NCBI GenBank assembly: GCA_902362715.1
Contig: CABIXN010000004.1
Coordinates: forward strand, 273,337 to 337,336
From: Lachnospiraceae bacterium
GTDB taxonomy: Bacteria; Bacillota; Clostridia; Lachnospirales; Lachnospiraceae
Direction: 5' to 3'
DNA length: 64,000 nucleotides
Position numbers and translations under genes: made by a program. Shown here piece after piece: positions 25,971 to 34,434 of the stretch. The notes below the pieces were generated by a model. It searched no databases and was not told the origin of the DNA. It was given only the letters and a program-made list of their open reading frames with translations. Position 1 is the stretch's first letter; the number at the start of each line of letters is the position of its first letter.

Positions 25971-27382
25971 TTCTCATTTCCTCCGCTTACGTATACTTCC
26001 AAAATCCGTTTTGTCTCCTGCGTTACTTTATAGGCTTCACTGATTCTATAGCCTACGATCCACAAAATATGGGAGCCATCTGCCAGAAGCCACACCAGGT
26101 CCCTTTGCAGTCTTGGAACTTTTTCCTGAATAAAAAACGCCTTCAGCTTTTTATGGTTTCCGGACGAATCTGTTATAAAATAGTCCCCTGTCCGCCTTTT
26201 CCGCAGCAGCACATTACTATTTATCTTATCATAATCAAACCATTTCGTATATCTTTTTTCAGGAATTTTTTTACAATCTCCGTCAAAGTCAAATACCCTG
26301 GCCTCAAGCTTTCTGCCGTCTTTCAAATCCCAGACACCCGGAGGGGCAAGGACTATTTCATCCGGCGCATTCTCCCGCCGGTACAATTCCTGATTAAATA
26401 TCCATACATAATCATATTCACAGACAGCCTTCAGACTGTAGGGCAGATTCAGCTCTTTTCCTGCCTGCTGCCCGAAAAGTTCAAAAAGCGCCGTTACATG
26501 CACACTTCCAATATCCTTCCTGCTGCCGGCCAGCCTGCCAAGCAGCTGATACAGGAAATTTTTTTGAAGCACCGGATGCATACGCGCCAAAACATCTTTC
26601 CTCATGCGCAGCTCCCGGATCCTTTCTGTATCCGCCTTATCATAAGAAATTATAACGCCTTCGCTTCCGGCATCCCAGGCCGCTGTATCCAGGAAATCAC
26701 ATACTTCTGCCGCCAGCTTGGCCGTACGCTGCATATGCTCCACCGCCTGATTATTAATCTGCAAAAGCTGCGGAATTACATACTTTCGTATCCGGTTTCT
26801 GGCATAAACATCCTGATCGTTCGTGCTGTCCGTACAGTATTCCTGCCCTCTCTCTTTTAGAAATTCAAGAATCTCCTTGCGGCTGACGCAAAGAAGCGGC
26901 CGTATAATGTTATCCCGTACAGGCATAATTCCGGTTAGTCCGCGGATACCGCTCCCTCTGCTCAGCTGAAACAGCATCGTCTCAGCGCAGTCATCACTAT
27001 GGTGAGCTACTGCTATCTTATTCCCGCCGAAACGTTCACATGCATCATAAAAACATTGATACCGCAGCTGCCTGGCCATCTCCTCAAGTCCCATTCCTGC
27101 AGCTGCCGCTTTAGCCGGCACATCTACATGAAATACCTCTATTTTAATTTCATTCTGCTGGCAGAATTTTTGGGCAGACTTTGCATCTTTTTGGCTCTCC
27201 TCCCCACGAATGCCATGTTCTACATGCACCGCCATAAATTCGAAATCAAGGCATTCCCGCAAAAGCTTAAGCACCAGCAGCAGGCAGACAGAGTCTGCAC
27301 CGCCGGAAAACCCCGCCACAATTTTGTCTCCTTCCTGAATCATATGATATTTTTCCTGAAATTCCAGAATCTTGTTTATCAT
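25967..27382 (-). CDS. tilS: tRNA(Ile)-lysidine synthase TilS
   Basis: 471 residues from ATG 27382. It attaches lysine to C34 of tRNA-Ile(CAU), changing it from Met to Ile decoding. The PP-loop SGGADSVCLLL lies near residues 25-35, and a C-terminal TilS domain (LLRKRRTGDYFITDSSGNHKKLKAFF) near 395-420. I chose the internal ATG because it makes an ATGA overlap with the spoIIE stop and has GGGAG nine bases upstream. The ATG five codons earlier is possible. Confidence 0.95.
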   Translation of the reverse strand: MINKILEFQEKYHMIQEGDKIVAGFSGGADSVCLLLVLKLLRECLDFEFMAVHVEHGIRGEESQKDAKSAQKFCQQNEIKIEVFHVDVPAKAAAAGMGLEEMARQLRYQCFYDACERFGGNKIAVAHHSDDCAETMLFQLSRGSGIRGLTGIMPVRDNIIRPLLCVSRKEILEFLKERGQEYCTDSTNDQDVYARNRIRKYVIPQLLQINNQAVEHMQRTAKLAAEVCDFLDTAAWDAGSEGVIISYDKADTERIRELRMRKDVLARMHPVLQKNFLYQLLGRLAGSRKDIGSVHVTALFELFGQQAGKELNLPYSLKAVCEYDYVWIFNQELYRRENAPDEIVLAPPGVWDLKDGRKLEARVFDFDGDCKKIPEKRYTKWFDYDKINSNVLLRKRRTGDYFITDSSGNHKKLKAFFIQEKVPRLQRDLVWLLADGSHILWIVGYRISEAYKVTQETKRILEVYVSGGNEK

Positions 27383-29220
27383 GTTTCTTTCTCCCATATT
27401 CCAGCTACCATCACAGTCATATCATCCCGTACCTGGCCTCCGGTATACAATAAAATATGCTCCAGAATCTGCTTGGCCATCTGTCCCGGATTGTTGGTAT
27501 CCAGCGAAGTTATAATTTCCGCCATAGCCACATTGGCATCAGGCACATGCAGGTGATCCAGCACGCCGTCCGATACCATTACCACAAAATCACCGCTGTG
27601 CAGCTGTCTTCTGATATTTTGTATTTCCATTTTTGAAAAAACGCCCACCGGGGGATTTACAGATGCCAGACATTCCACCGTATCTTTCTTTCTTATAAAA
27701 GTAGAGGCCGCTCCAATTTTATAAAACTCGCACTGGCCGCTGTCCAGATCTGCATTCATAATATCTACCGTTGAAAACAAATTATTCTCTCCATGGGTTA
27801 CCATGGCCGAATTCATCATACGAATAGCTGTCTCCGGATGAAATCCTGCTTCCAGAAATTTCTCCAGTAAATCAATTACCATCTCACTCTCTTTGCAGGC
27901 CTGTACACCGCATCCCATACCGTCAGACAAACTCATAACAAAGTTTCCGTTATCCAGGGGCAGAAAAGAAAAATTATCCCCGGAAAGCTGCTCTCCCTCC
28001 TTCATCATCCTTGCAATTCCGTGGTACACAGAAAATCTGGTATCCTCCAAAAACGTAAACAATACGGTTTCCTGTCCAAGCAGGGCCCGGTTTTCCCTTC
28101 CGGATACATAGCGCGCTCCGGCAAGATGTGTAATCAGCTTTGCAATCTCTCTTGCAGGAATACACTTTGAATTTCTAGACCTGCCCTGAAGCAGAAATTC
28201 CTTCTTTCCATTTGCCTTTTCCAGCAGCTTTAAATATTCCACCTGCACCCCGGCCTCTTTTAGGGCATACTTTACCGTGGCCAGCAGTTTTCCCTCTTTC
28301 AAACTGATATCTTTATTTTCTTTCGCACAGTCTTCCATAATATAAGCCATGGCATTCAGCTGCTGTGCAATCACTTCCCGGTTCTCCTGCAGTCTGTTGT
28401 ACCAGGCCATATTCAGCCGGGCCTTTTCAAAGATCTGAAGGATCTGCTCAATTAGTTCTCCATAATATGGACAATACTGCTCCAGCTCCTGCGTATTCTC
28501 TTCAATATCCTGACCTCTCTGGAGCTTCTGCAAAAAACGGTACAACACCTGATACATGGGCGGATTCTCTGAATCCCAGCATACCGCACACTGACCGCAG
28601 GAGACGCACACCCTCCCGGTGACTTCTGACTGCATCCTGCCAAGCTCCTCCGCAGTAAAATCTTCCTTATAACGATTCATCTGATTAAATGTCTTTGACA
28701 GCTTTTCAAAAGATTCCGCATAACCCTCCAGACGCTGTCCTCCGCCTACCAGTATCTGGGGCGGCACCTTATGTAATGGTTCCCATTCCATAAACAAATA
28801 TCCATACCTCCCAAGGGCATGAACAAATCCGGTTATAAAAACGCCTTCTAATATACTGATAGGTATACTCCCGCCGGTGCGCAGATGCAGTCCATAACCA
28901 AACACAGTCATACAAAGAGTACTCCCCCCCGCAATCAATGCTGACTGAATACAGGAGCAGTTCTTTTTGTACCACTCAAGACCTTTCACAAGGATCATGG
29001 CAAGAATCAGCGCCAGACTGTACTTTATTAAAAAAACCACCGGAACAAATACCAAAAGCCCCGCCAGCGAGCAGAAAAAAAGCAGGCTCCTGTTCACTCC
29101 GGACATAAATCCTACCATAAATACCGCCGGTATAAAAGGATACGCACCCGCCACACCTGCCTTTGCCGATAATACTGCCGCCGCATAAATACATAGCTGT
29201 TTCCAATCAAATCGTTTCAT
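27379..29220 (-). CDS. spoIIE: Stage II sporulation protein E (PP2C phosphatase), short membrane domain
   Basis: 613 residues from ATG 29220 (AGGAGGGG upstream). The N-terminal ~150 residues have hydrophobic segments. A central oligomerisation region holds two CxxC-like pairs (VCVSCGQCAVCW). The C-terminal PP2C domain runs from about 395 with SLSDGMGCGVQA and VMVSDGVLDHL. SpoIIE sits at the polar septum and dephosphorylates SpoIIAA to activate sigma-F. B. subtilis SpoIIE has ~827 residues and ten spans; this membrane domain is clearly shorter, with about four to six. Its promoter matches the Spo0A-dependent type. Confidence 0.94.
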   Translation of the reverse strand: MKRFDWKQLCIYAAAVLSAKAGVAGAYPFIPAVFMVGFMSGVNRSLLFFCSLAGLLVFVPVVFLIKYSLALILAMILVKGLEWYKKNCSCIQSALIAGGSTLCMTVFGYGLHLRTGGSIPISILEGVFITGFVHALGRYGYLFMEWEPLHKVPPQILVGGGQRLEGYAESFEKLSKTFNQMNRYKEDFTAEELGRMQSEVTGRVCVSCGQCAVCWDSENPPMYQVLYRFLQKLQRGQDIEENTQELEQYCPYYGELIEQILQIFEKARLNMAWYNRLQENREVIAQQLNAMAYIMEDCAKENKDISLKEGKLLATVKYALKEAGVQVEYLKLLEKANGKKEFLLQGRSRNSKCIPAREIAKLITHLAGARYVSGRENRALLGQETVLFTFLEDTRFSVYHGIARMMKEGEQLSGDNFSFLPLDNGNFVMSLSDGMGCGVQACKESEMVIDLLEKFLEAGFHPETAIRMMNSAMVTHGENNLFSTVDIMNADLDSGQCEFYKIGAASTFIRKKDTVECLASVNPPVGVFSKMEIQNIRRQLHSGDFVVMVSDGVLDHLHVPDANVAMAEIITSLDTNNPGQMAKQILEHILLYTGGQVRDDMTVMVAGIWEKET

Positions 29221-29254
29221 TTCATTCCCCTCCTGGTTTTTCGATGTAGGAGCT

Positions 29255-29319
29255 ATTCTAAAACGATTTATCAAAAATGTTTGTCAAACGGCCGCGGCCT
29301 GAAAAAAAACTTTTCGCCA
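29255..29319 (-). promoter_or_regulatory. Spo0A-dependent type promoter of spoIIE (21-bp spacer)
   Basis: Minus strand: perfect -35 TTGACA (29282-29287) and -10 TAGAAT (29255-29260) separated by 21 bases. B. subtilis spoIIE and spoIIG promoters are known for sigma-A hexamers 21-22 bases apart and need for phosphorylated Spo0A. TGACAAA overlapping the -35 matches the 0A box TGNCGAA at 6 of 7 positions, and TGGCGAA at 29313-29319 matches at 7 of 7. Confidence 0.75.
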
Positions 29320-29413
29320 AAAAATGCTTTCAAAAATTAGATTTTCCCGATTCGAGGGACTTCGTCTTTTTTAAGATTTTAACACGAAAGAACCCGGCCT
29401 GCAGAAATTTTTT

Positions 29414-29480
29414 CCGCCGCAGTGCGATCCACAGCGGAGCGTTTTTTATATCATAGGAGCGATTTCTTATGATATGAAAA
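29414..29480 (+). repeat. Dispersed hairpin repeat, copy A (boxes II and III)
   Basis: Box II begins CCGC at 29417 and has the stem CCGC-A-GTG, loop CGATC, CAC-A-GCGG, then GAGCG. Box III is an AT hairpin (ATATCATA 29448-29455 with TATGATAT near 29468-29475) flanked by T and A runs. It lies between the divIC terminator and the spoIIE promoter. See copies B to E. Confidence 0.85.
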
Positions 29481-29518
29481 AACTCCTTTTGTATCTGCTG
29501 CAGCAGTCACAAAAGGAG
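29477..29518 (-). terminator. Intrinsic terminator of the hup/yab/divIC transcript
   Basis: CTCCTTTTGT (29483-29492) pairs with 29509-29518, with an inner CTGCTG/CAGCAG palindrome, and on the minus strand the stem is followed by TTTTTT. It lies 27 bases after the divIC stop. It separates divIC from spoIIE, which has its own promoter. Confidence 0.85.
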
Positions 29519-29544
29519 CTCATCCTAACCGCCAATATACTGGC

Positions 29545-29850
29545 TTATTTCTCTTTAAAAACAATCTCATTGTCATAGGTCATCCCGAGCTTTGACTTGG
29601 CAATATCTTCTATGTACTCCTGGGAGCCTACATAATCTTCTTTCTCTTTCAGCTGCTTTGCCCGTTCCTGCTGCTCTTCAAGCTGGGCCTGAAGCTGCTC
29701 CTGCTGGGCCTTATAGGTCTGATTCTTATGGTACAAATGCAGAATCTGCACAGACAAAATCATAACAAGAAAAAGTACTGTAAAACTGACGCACACTTTA
29801 CCAACACGATTTTTCTGATTTTTTCTTTTTCGCCTTTTGCTGTAATTCAT
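29545..29850 (-). CDS. divIC: FtsB/DivIC-family septum formation initiator
   Basis: 101 residues from ATG 29850 (AGGTGGA upstream; a GTG three codons earlier is less well placed). A short basic cytoplasmic head (NYSKRRKRKNQKNR) leads into one membrane span (about 18-40), an extracytoplasmic Gln/Glu-rich coiled coil and the conserved end KSKLGMTYDNEIVF. It bridges FtsL and late divisome proteins. yabR, which follows divIC in Bacillus, is absent here. Confidence 0.93.
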   Translation of the reverse strand: MNYSKRRKRKNQKNRVGKVCVSFTVLFLVMILSVQILHLYHKNQTYKAQQEQLQAQLEEQQERAKQLKEKEDYVGSQEYIEDIAKSKLGMTYDNEIVFKEK

Positions 29851-29863
29851 ATGATCCACCTGC

Positions 29864-30313
29864 TTATAGTTTACATAATCCCATTCTAATGGTTTTCCAT
29901 ATTTTTTTCAATCGTTTTTTTAAGAAACGTCCGTTTTTTTTCAACACAAAGCGAATGGGGGCCGTAATCGTTTTCACAATAAACACCAGAGCTTTTACTA
30001 TGCCGCCAAATATCTTCACTCCAGCCTTTATAATAAATCTGCTCAGCAGCCAGTTATACAGCAGCATTCCCACAAAGATTGCAATCATGGCAAAGCCCCG
30101 GATTAATCCGTCATTCTGACGGTACAGCATACGAAAAATCATCAGCGCACAGCCACACCAGTACAAAATGTCTTCCACCGCAATCCAGACAGTTCCATGG
30201 GAAACAACTCTCCTAAAGATCCGCAGCAAATCATACACAAACAGCATACACAGTCCACAGATTAGTCCCGCTAAAAACAAATGCCCCTGATTTAAAATAT
30301 CAAGACTGACCAT
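29864..30313 (-). CDS. yabQ: Spore cortex biosynthesis protein YabQ
   Basis: 149 residues, mostly membrane. Three or four hydrophobic stretches (about 10-30, 50-68, 72-95, 100-120) with the family pattern GLICGLCMLFVYDLLRIFRR at the N-terminus are followed by a very basic C-terminus (KKNGRFLKKRLKKIWKTIR). In B. subtilis YabQ sits in the mother-cell membrane and is needed for cortex formation. It follows yabP by one base and is presumably cotranscribed from a sigma-E promoter. Confidence 0.92.
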   Translation of the reverse strand: MVSLDILNQGHLFLAGLICGLCMLFVYDLLRIFRRVVSHGTVWIAVEDILYWCGCALMIFRMLYRQNDGLIRGFAMIAIFVGMLLYNWLLSRFIIKAGVKIFGGIVKALVFIVKTITAPIRFVLKKNGRFLKKRLKKIWKTIRMGLCKL

Positions 30314-30314
30314 A

Positions 30315-30602
30315 TTATTTAAATAACCGGCTGAAAATAGATTCGTTTGATTTTGTACCCTTTTTAGCTACATCAGAATAAAGAAGTGAATCAATATGAC
30401 CGGATATATCAATCTCTCCCTTTTCCAGCGTAAGCCGGTTCACATGCAGGTCTTTTCCTTTAATCATGAGCATTCCCTGCTCTGTTTCCAGTATAATTTC
30501 ATTTACATCAAATGCCAGAATATCAAGGACACCACTTAAAATCCCGCCGGCCCGGTCTGTGATAATCATTTTATGCTGTCTGGATGCCTGTCTTTCTTCC
30601 AT
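30315..30602 (-). CDS. yabP: Sporulation protein YabP
   Basis: 95 residues of the YabP/YqfC family: HKMIITDRAGGILSGVLDILAFDVNEIIL near 10-40, then a beta-rich segment (GMLMIKGKDLHVNRLTLEKGEIDISGHIDSLLY). It is made in the mother cell under sigma-E in Bacillus and is tied to spore assembly, molecular role unclear. ATG 30602 has GGAGGG upstream. It is separated from rqcP by 56 bases that hold a candidate sigma-E promoter, so it can be expressed apart from the vegetative hup-rqcP genes. Confidence 0.92.
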   Translation of the reverse strand: MEERQASRQHKMIITDRAGGILSGVLDILAFDVNEIILETEQGMLMIKGKDLHVNRLTLEKGEIDISGHIDSLLYSDVAKKGTKSNESIFSRLFK

Positions 30603-30622
30603 ATCGTTCCCTCCCTTTGATA

Positions 30623-30653
30623 ATTTATATGAAGGGAAGTTTAATTTATGTCA
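30623..30653 (-). promoter_or_regulatory. Candidate sigma-E promoter of yabP-yabQ
   Basis: CATATAAAT on the minus strand (30623-30631) resembles the sigma-E -10 (CATAYAHT), with an AT-rich CATAAATT about 13 bases upstream as a weak -35. Support comes mainly from position before yabP. Confidence 0.3.
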
Positions 30654-30658
30654 GTATT

Positions 30659-30898
30659 TTATAAATATCGAAACAATTCACCGGCCTCTTCTTTCCTGGA
30701 TGTATCGGCCACCTTAAGCACCTCTACTTTCACAGACTTTGTCCCAAAGGCAATCTCAATTAGATCACCTTCCTTTATACTGCAGGACGCCTTGGCCGGA
30801 CGGTCATTTACCAATACCCTGCCTGCATCGCAGGCTTCATTTGCAACCGTTCTGCGTTTTATTAACCGGGAAACTTTTAAAAATTTATCTAATCTCAT
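30659..30898 (-). CDS. rqcP: S4-domain RNA-binding protein RqcP (YabO)
   Basis: 79 residues, a single S4 domain from MRLDKFLKVSRLIKRRTVANEACDAGRVLVN through IKEGDLIEIAFG. RqcP binds 50S subunits carrying stalled peptidyl-tRNA and works with RqcH in adding C-terminal alanine tails. The position directly after hup, before yabP, is the same as in B. subtilis. Dispersed repeat copy B and the hup terminator lie upstream, so it may need read-through or a promoter I could not identify. Confidence 0.93.
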   Translation of the reverse strand: MRLDKFLKVSRLIKRRTVANEACDAGRVLVNDRPAKASCSIKEGDLIEIAFGTKSVKVEVLKVADTSRKEEAGELFRYL

Positions 30899-30942
30899 AT
30901 TTCACCTCTGCTGATACAAAAACTAAAAAGAATGCAACTCTG

Positions 30943-31040
30943 CCGCAGTGCGATCCACAGCGGAGCGTTTTTTTGCTCTATAGGAATCGGCACTTTTCAG
31001 CTTTATCACAACACGGTATTTCCTATAGATTAAAGAAAAA
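30943..31040 (+). repeat. Dispersed hairpin repeat, copy B (boxes II and III)
   Basis: Box II starts CCGC at 30943 and is identical to copy A. Box III is of a second type shared with copy D: CTATAGGAA (30978-30986) pairs with TTCCTATAG (near 31020-31028) around a ~33-base loop, flanked by T and A runs. It lies immediately downstream of the hup terminator. Confidence 0.85.
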
Positions 31041-31070
31041 GGCTGTTCCCAAACATTTTTGAGAACAACC
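31034..31070 (-). terminator. Intrinsic terminator of hup
   Basis: On the minus strand GGTTGTTCTC (31061-31070) pairs with GGGAACAGCC (31041-31050) including G-U pairs, loop of ten bases, then TTTTTCTTT. It lies 12 bases after the hup stop. Confidence 0.8.
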
Positions 31071-31081
31071 TCTGCTCATCA

Positions 31082-31354
31082 TTAGTTTAACATGTCTTTT
31101 AAAGCTTTACCTGCTTTGAATTTCGGAGATTTAGAAGCCGGGATTTTCATTTCTGCTCCAGTCTGTGGGTTTCTTCCAACTCTTTCTGCTCTTTCAGAAA
31201 CTTCAAAGGTACCAAAACCAACTAACTGAATTTTATCACCATTCTTTAAACCTTCTGCAACTACCTCTGTAAATGCGGCCAATGCTTTATCTGCATCTTT
31301 TTTCTGTAATCCTGCTTTCTCAGCCATAGCTGCAACTAATTCAGATTTGTTCAT
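31082..31354 (-). CDS. hup: DNA-binding protein HU
   Basis: 90 residues, the canonical HU length. MNKSELVAAMAEKAGLQKKDADKAL begins the helical dimer body; VGFGTFEVSERAERVGRNPQTGAEM is the beta-arm region with the conserved RNPxTG tip that intercalates DNA; ASKSPKFKAGKALKDMLN closes it. It is a nucleoid architectural protein. It has its own strong promoter and terminator, so it is mostly monocistronic despite its position ahead of the rqcP/yab genes. Confidence 0.98.
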   Translation of the reverse strand: MNKSELVAAMAEKAGLQKKDADKALAAFTEVVAEGLKNGDKIQLVGFGTFEVSERAERVGRNPQTGAEMKIPASKSPKFKAGKALKDMLN

Positions 31355-31414
31355 TAATATTTCCTCCTACATTATAAAAATATAGCCTCTTTCTCATGAT
31401 AAGCTTATAGAATA

Positions 31415-31443
31415 TATATACTTGGTTTCCATATGTTTGTCAA
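31415..31443 (-). promoter_or_regulatory. Sigma-A promoter of hup
   Basis: Minus strand -35 TTGACA (31438-31443), 17-base spacer, -10 TATATA (31415-31420), giving a ~55-nt leader that ends in AGGAGGAAAT before the ATG. Confidence 0.8.
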
Positions 31444-31512
31444 GAAATTTATTCCGCCCTAAAGGGTTCTTCACAAAATCATCACGGCTAATTTCCATAA
31501 TTTTCCATTTTT

Positions 31513-33246
31513 CTACAGCATTGGTTTTACAAGTTCCTGTACAGCACTTCCCAATGCCTCTGATTTCGCTTTTGCATCCTTAAGACTATCTGCTTTTACA
31601 CCATAATAAAACTTTACTTTTGGCTCCGTACCGGATGGTCTTACGCAGACCCATGCGGCATCCGGAAGATCATAATAAAGAACATTAGACGCCGGAAGTC
31701 CTGTAGAGGTCTCACTTCCGTCACTCATATTCTTTACAATCCCTTTCTTATAATCTCTTGCAGACACTACCTGGTAAGCACCGATTTTTTCCGGTGTGTT
31801 TTCCCTGAGGGTATTCATAATTGTCTGGATCTTCTCTAGACCCTCGATTCCCTTCAGGGTAATGGAAGTGACATCGTCCAGATAATAACCATATCTTTCA
31901 TAAAGTTCTATCATCGCATCCCAAAGGGTTTTTCCCTGGGTTTTATAAAATGCGGCAGCTTCACACAATACCATAGACGCGGCCACTGCATCCTTATCCC
32001 TGCAGTAGGTGCCCGGCAGGCAGCCATAACTTTCTTCTAATCCAAACAAGTACGTTCCGGTACCCTTGGTCTCAAATTCCAGCATTTTCTGGCCGATAAA
32101 TTTAAATCCTGTGAGAACCTCACAAAGCTGTATCCCATAATCTGCAGCAATTGCATCTGCCAGATTCGTTGTTACAATGGATTTCACCAAAGCTCCATTC
32201 TCAGGAAGGCCATAAAGCGCTTTTCTCTGGCCAATCTCATAAGCTCCAATCAAACAGCCGGACATATTACCGGTCAGGGCATGATATTCACCAGTCTTTT
32301 GATCCTTAACATAAACACCCAGGCGGTCCGCATCCGGATCTGTTGCCAGAACAAGATCAGCATCCACTTCCTGTGCCAGTTTCAGCCCAAGTTCAAATGC
32401 CTCCTCAGCCTCCGGATTCGGGTAGCTTACCGTTGGGAAATCGCCGTCCGGCAGTTCCTGCTGAGGTACTACAAATACATGCTTAAAGCCCAGCTCGCCA
32501 AGTACCCTGCGTACCGGAATATTTCCGGTGCCATGAAGAGGCGTATATACAATTTTTAATTCATCCGCAGCCGCCTTAATAGCCTCCGGATGAAGGATCA
32601 GTTTTTTGAGCTCCTCAATATACGGAACATCTATATCTGCTCCGATGGTTTCATACAAACCGGCCAGCACGGCGCTCTCCCGCTCCATAGTCTTTACCTG
32701 TCCGTAATCAGTCACCTGCTTTACTTCGTCCATAATTCCGCTGTCATGAGGCGGTGTAATCTGAGCCCCGTCTGCCCAGTATACTTTATATCCGTTGTAT
32801 TCCGGCGGATTATGGCTGGCTGTAATATTAATGCCGGCTGTACAGCCCAATTTACGCACTGCATAGGACAGTTCCGGCGTGGGACGAAGGCTGTCAAATA
32901 CATATGCTTTAATTCCGTTAGCAGCCAGGCAGAGCGCAGCCTCATCGGCAAACTCCGGAGACATATGTCTAGAATCATACGCAATAGCCACCCCCTGCTT
33001 TTGTGTATTTAACCCCAGAATATAATTTGCAAGTCCCTGCGTTGCTTTTCGAACAGTATAAATATTCATTCTATTTGTTCCTGCGCCAATGACTCCCCGC
33101 AGTCCCGCTGTTCCAAATTCAAGCTCTTTATAAAAGCGGTCTTCTATTTCTTTCTCATCATTTGCGATTTGTTTTAACTCATCTTTTGTAGCCTCATCAA
33201 AATAAGGATTTTTCAGCCACGCTTCATAAATTTCTTTGTAACCCAT
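31513..33246 (-). CDS. pgcA: Alpha-phosphoglucomutase/phosphomannomutase
   Basis: 577 residues, four-domain alpha-D-phosphohexomutase. FGTAGLRGVIGAGTNRMN near 45, the active phosphoserine loop ITASHNPPEYNGYK near 142, metal-binding ATDPDADRLGVYV near 303, the sugar-recognition loop GLEESYGC near 405 and phosphate-binding RPSGTEPKVKFY near 535 are present. It interconverts glucose-1-P and glucose-6-P, linking glycogen (glgC/glgD in this window), cell-wall precursors and glycolysis. It has no obvious cotranscribed partner. Confidence 0.95.
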   Translation of the reverse strand: MGYKEIYEAWLKNPYFDEATKDELKQIANDEKEIEDRFYKELEFGTAGLRGVIGAGTNRMNIYTVRKATQGLANYILGLNTQKQGVAIAYDSRHMSPEFADEAALCLAANGIKAYVFDSLRPTPELSYAVRKLGCTAGINITASHNPPEYNGYKVYWADGAQITPPHDSGIMDEVKQVTDYGQVKTMERESAVLAGLYETIGADIDVPYIEELKKLILHPEAIKAAADELKIVYTPLHGTGNIPVRRVLGELGFKHVFVVPQQELPDGDFPTVSYPNPEAEEAFELGLKLAQEVDADLVLATDPDADRLGVYVKDQKTGEYHALTGNMSGCLIGAYEIGQRKALYGLPENGALVKSIVTTNLADAIAADYGIQLCEVLTGFKFIGQKMLEFETKGTGTYLFGLEESYGCLPGTYCRDKDAVAASMVLCEAAAFYKTQGKTLWDAMIELYERYGYYLDDVTSITLKGIEGLEKIQTIMNTLRENTPEKIGAYQVVSARDYKKGIVKNMSDGSETSTGLPASNVLYYDLPDAAWVCVRPSGTEPKVKFYYGVKADSLKDAKAKSEALGSAVQELVKPML

Positions 33247-33375
33247 CCAAACTTCCTCCTGATTTCATTTTCTGTCCGCACATCAGACCGACAGTTTATC
33301 CCAGTCATTTAAAGACCTGAAGTCATTATACCACATCTGCAAAATATTCCATACCATTCTTCCCCAAAAATTTCC

Positions 33376-34365
33376 TTAAACCTCTTTATTTAACGCCTCT
33401 AGAAGGCCGGTCAGATACCGGCATCTTGACTTATGCTGATGGATCTCCTTTTGAAGTTTCTCCAGATTTCTGTTTGATATCCACACTTTATTTGAACCGT
33501 AATAGTGATTTGCAATTTTCCAGAATTTTTCCGGGTATGACAGCCGGTAATACAGCTGTAGAAAATCCCCGCGGTTTAACGGATTTACTCTGTGGTATTC
33601 CTCAAGCATTGCAGTTCCAAGGCTTTCCTCCCAATTATATTTTTCCATGATCTTGCGCATAAAATTACCAAAATCAGCAATCTGCACGCCGTATTTTGCC
33701 TTTTCAAAATGAATCATAACCGGATCAGCCGCACGAAACAAAATATTATGCTGATTAAAATCCCCGTGGCAGATTCCGGTCTTTCCGGTAATTTCCTTTT
33801 CCTCCGCCATCTGCAGAGCCTCTTCCACTTTCAGACACTGTTCAAAAAAATCGGAAAAGCATTTTGTAAACAGCCGCTCAAAATCATTCTTCTGTTTTCG
33901 CTTTCTTATATAATTGCGAATTTTTATCAGCTCCCGGTTATGGCGGCTGTATTCAGAAAGCACACTTTCTTTCCGGTATGCTAAAGTCTCTTCCCCGCAG
34001 GAAAATCCCCGGACAGCACTGTGAAATCTGGCCAGATGGGACACCGTCATCAAAATATCCATTCTGTTTTTCACATCACATTCTCTTCCTTTGTACCACT
34101 GATGCATAATGTAACGTATGCCGTCGGGGCCTTCCGTAATCAGCTCACCCTCCCTGTTCTTTTTCGGCCTGTCATTTACAATTCCCTGTTCTGCAAGATA
34201 GCCGCCCAGCAGGTATAAAAATTCTCCTTTTTCCTGAGACCCCTGAAACTCTTTTAAAGCCCATAGCTCATGATTTTTTTCGCATACCAGTACACCTCTT
34301 CCTTTATAAGTCTGTGCATCGCCCAGACCGTATGTTTCCAGCACTTGTTCTATCTGATAATACAT
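33376..34365 (-). CDS. CotS-family spore coat protein (kinase-like fold)
   Basis: 329 residues from ATG 34365. The aminoglycoside-phosphotransferase/choline-kinase fold shows ICHGDFNQHNILF near residue 200 and a degenerate metal-binding region (HFEKAKYGVQIADFGNFMRK) near 220-240. The family is found in spore coats and its catalytic activity is doubtful. The ribosome binding site AAGGGGTG lies in the right arm of an intrinsic-terminator-like hairpin, suggesting tight silence during growth. A GTG six codons upstream was rejected because it would sit inside that arm. Confidence 0.88.
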   Translation of the reverse strand: MYYQIEQVLETYGLGDAQTYKGRGVLVCEKNHELWALKEFQGSQEKGEFLYLLGGYLAEQGIVNDRPKKNREGELITEGPDGIRYIMHQWYKGRECDVKNRMDILMTVSHLARFHSAVRGFSCGEETLAYRKESVLSEYSRHNRELIKIRNYIRKRKQKNDFERLFTKCFSDFFEQCLKVEEALQMAEEKEITGKTGICHGDFNQHNILFRAADPVMIHFEKAKYGVQIADFGNFMRKIMEKYNWEESLGTAMLEEYHRVNPLNRGDFLQLYYRLSYPEKFWKIANHYYGSNKVWISNRNLEKLQKEIHQHKSRCRYLTGLLEALNKEV

Positions 34366-34434
34366 AAAAAAACACCCCTTCACACGAAGTTTAAGACAAC
34401 TATTTATGTCTATTCATCATATGAAAAGGTGTTT
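34366..34434 (-). terminator. Terminator of cca that also encloses the cotS ribosome binding site
   Basis: On the minus strand AAACACCTTTTC (34423-34434) pairs over 12 bp, three of them G-U, with GAAGGGGTGTTT (34370-34381), followed by a U-run and then directly the cotS ATG. The ~41-base loop holds CATATGATG, which resembles a sporulation-sigma -10. Confidence 0.65.

Noticed and set aside
25922..26860. 312-codon plus-strand frame
   Set aside because: It lies antisense to tilS, which has full family motifs, and lacks a ribosome binding site.
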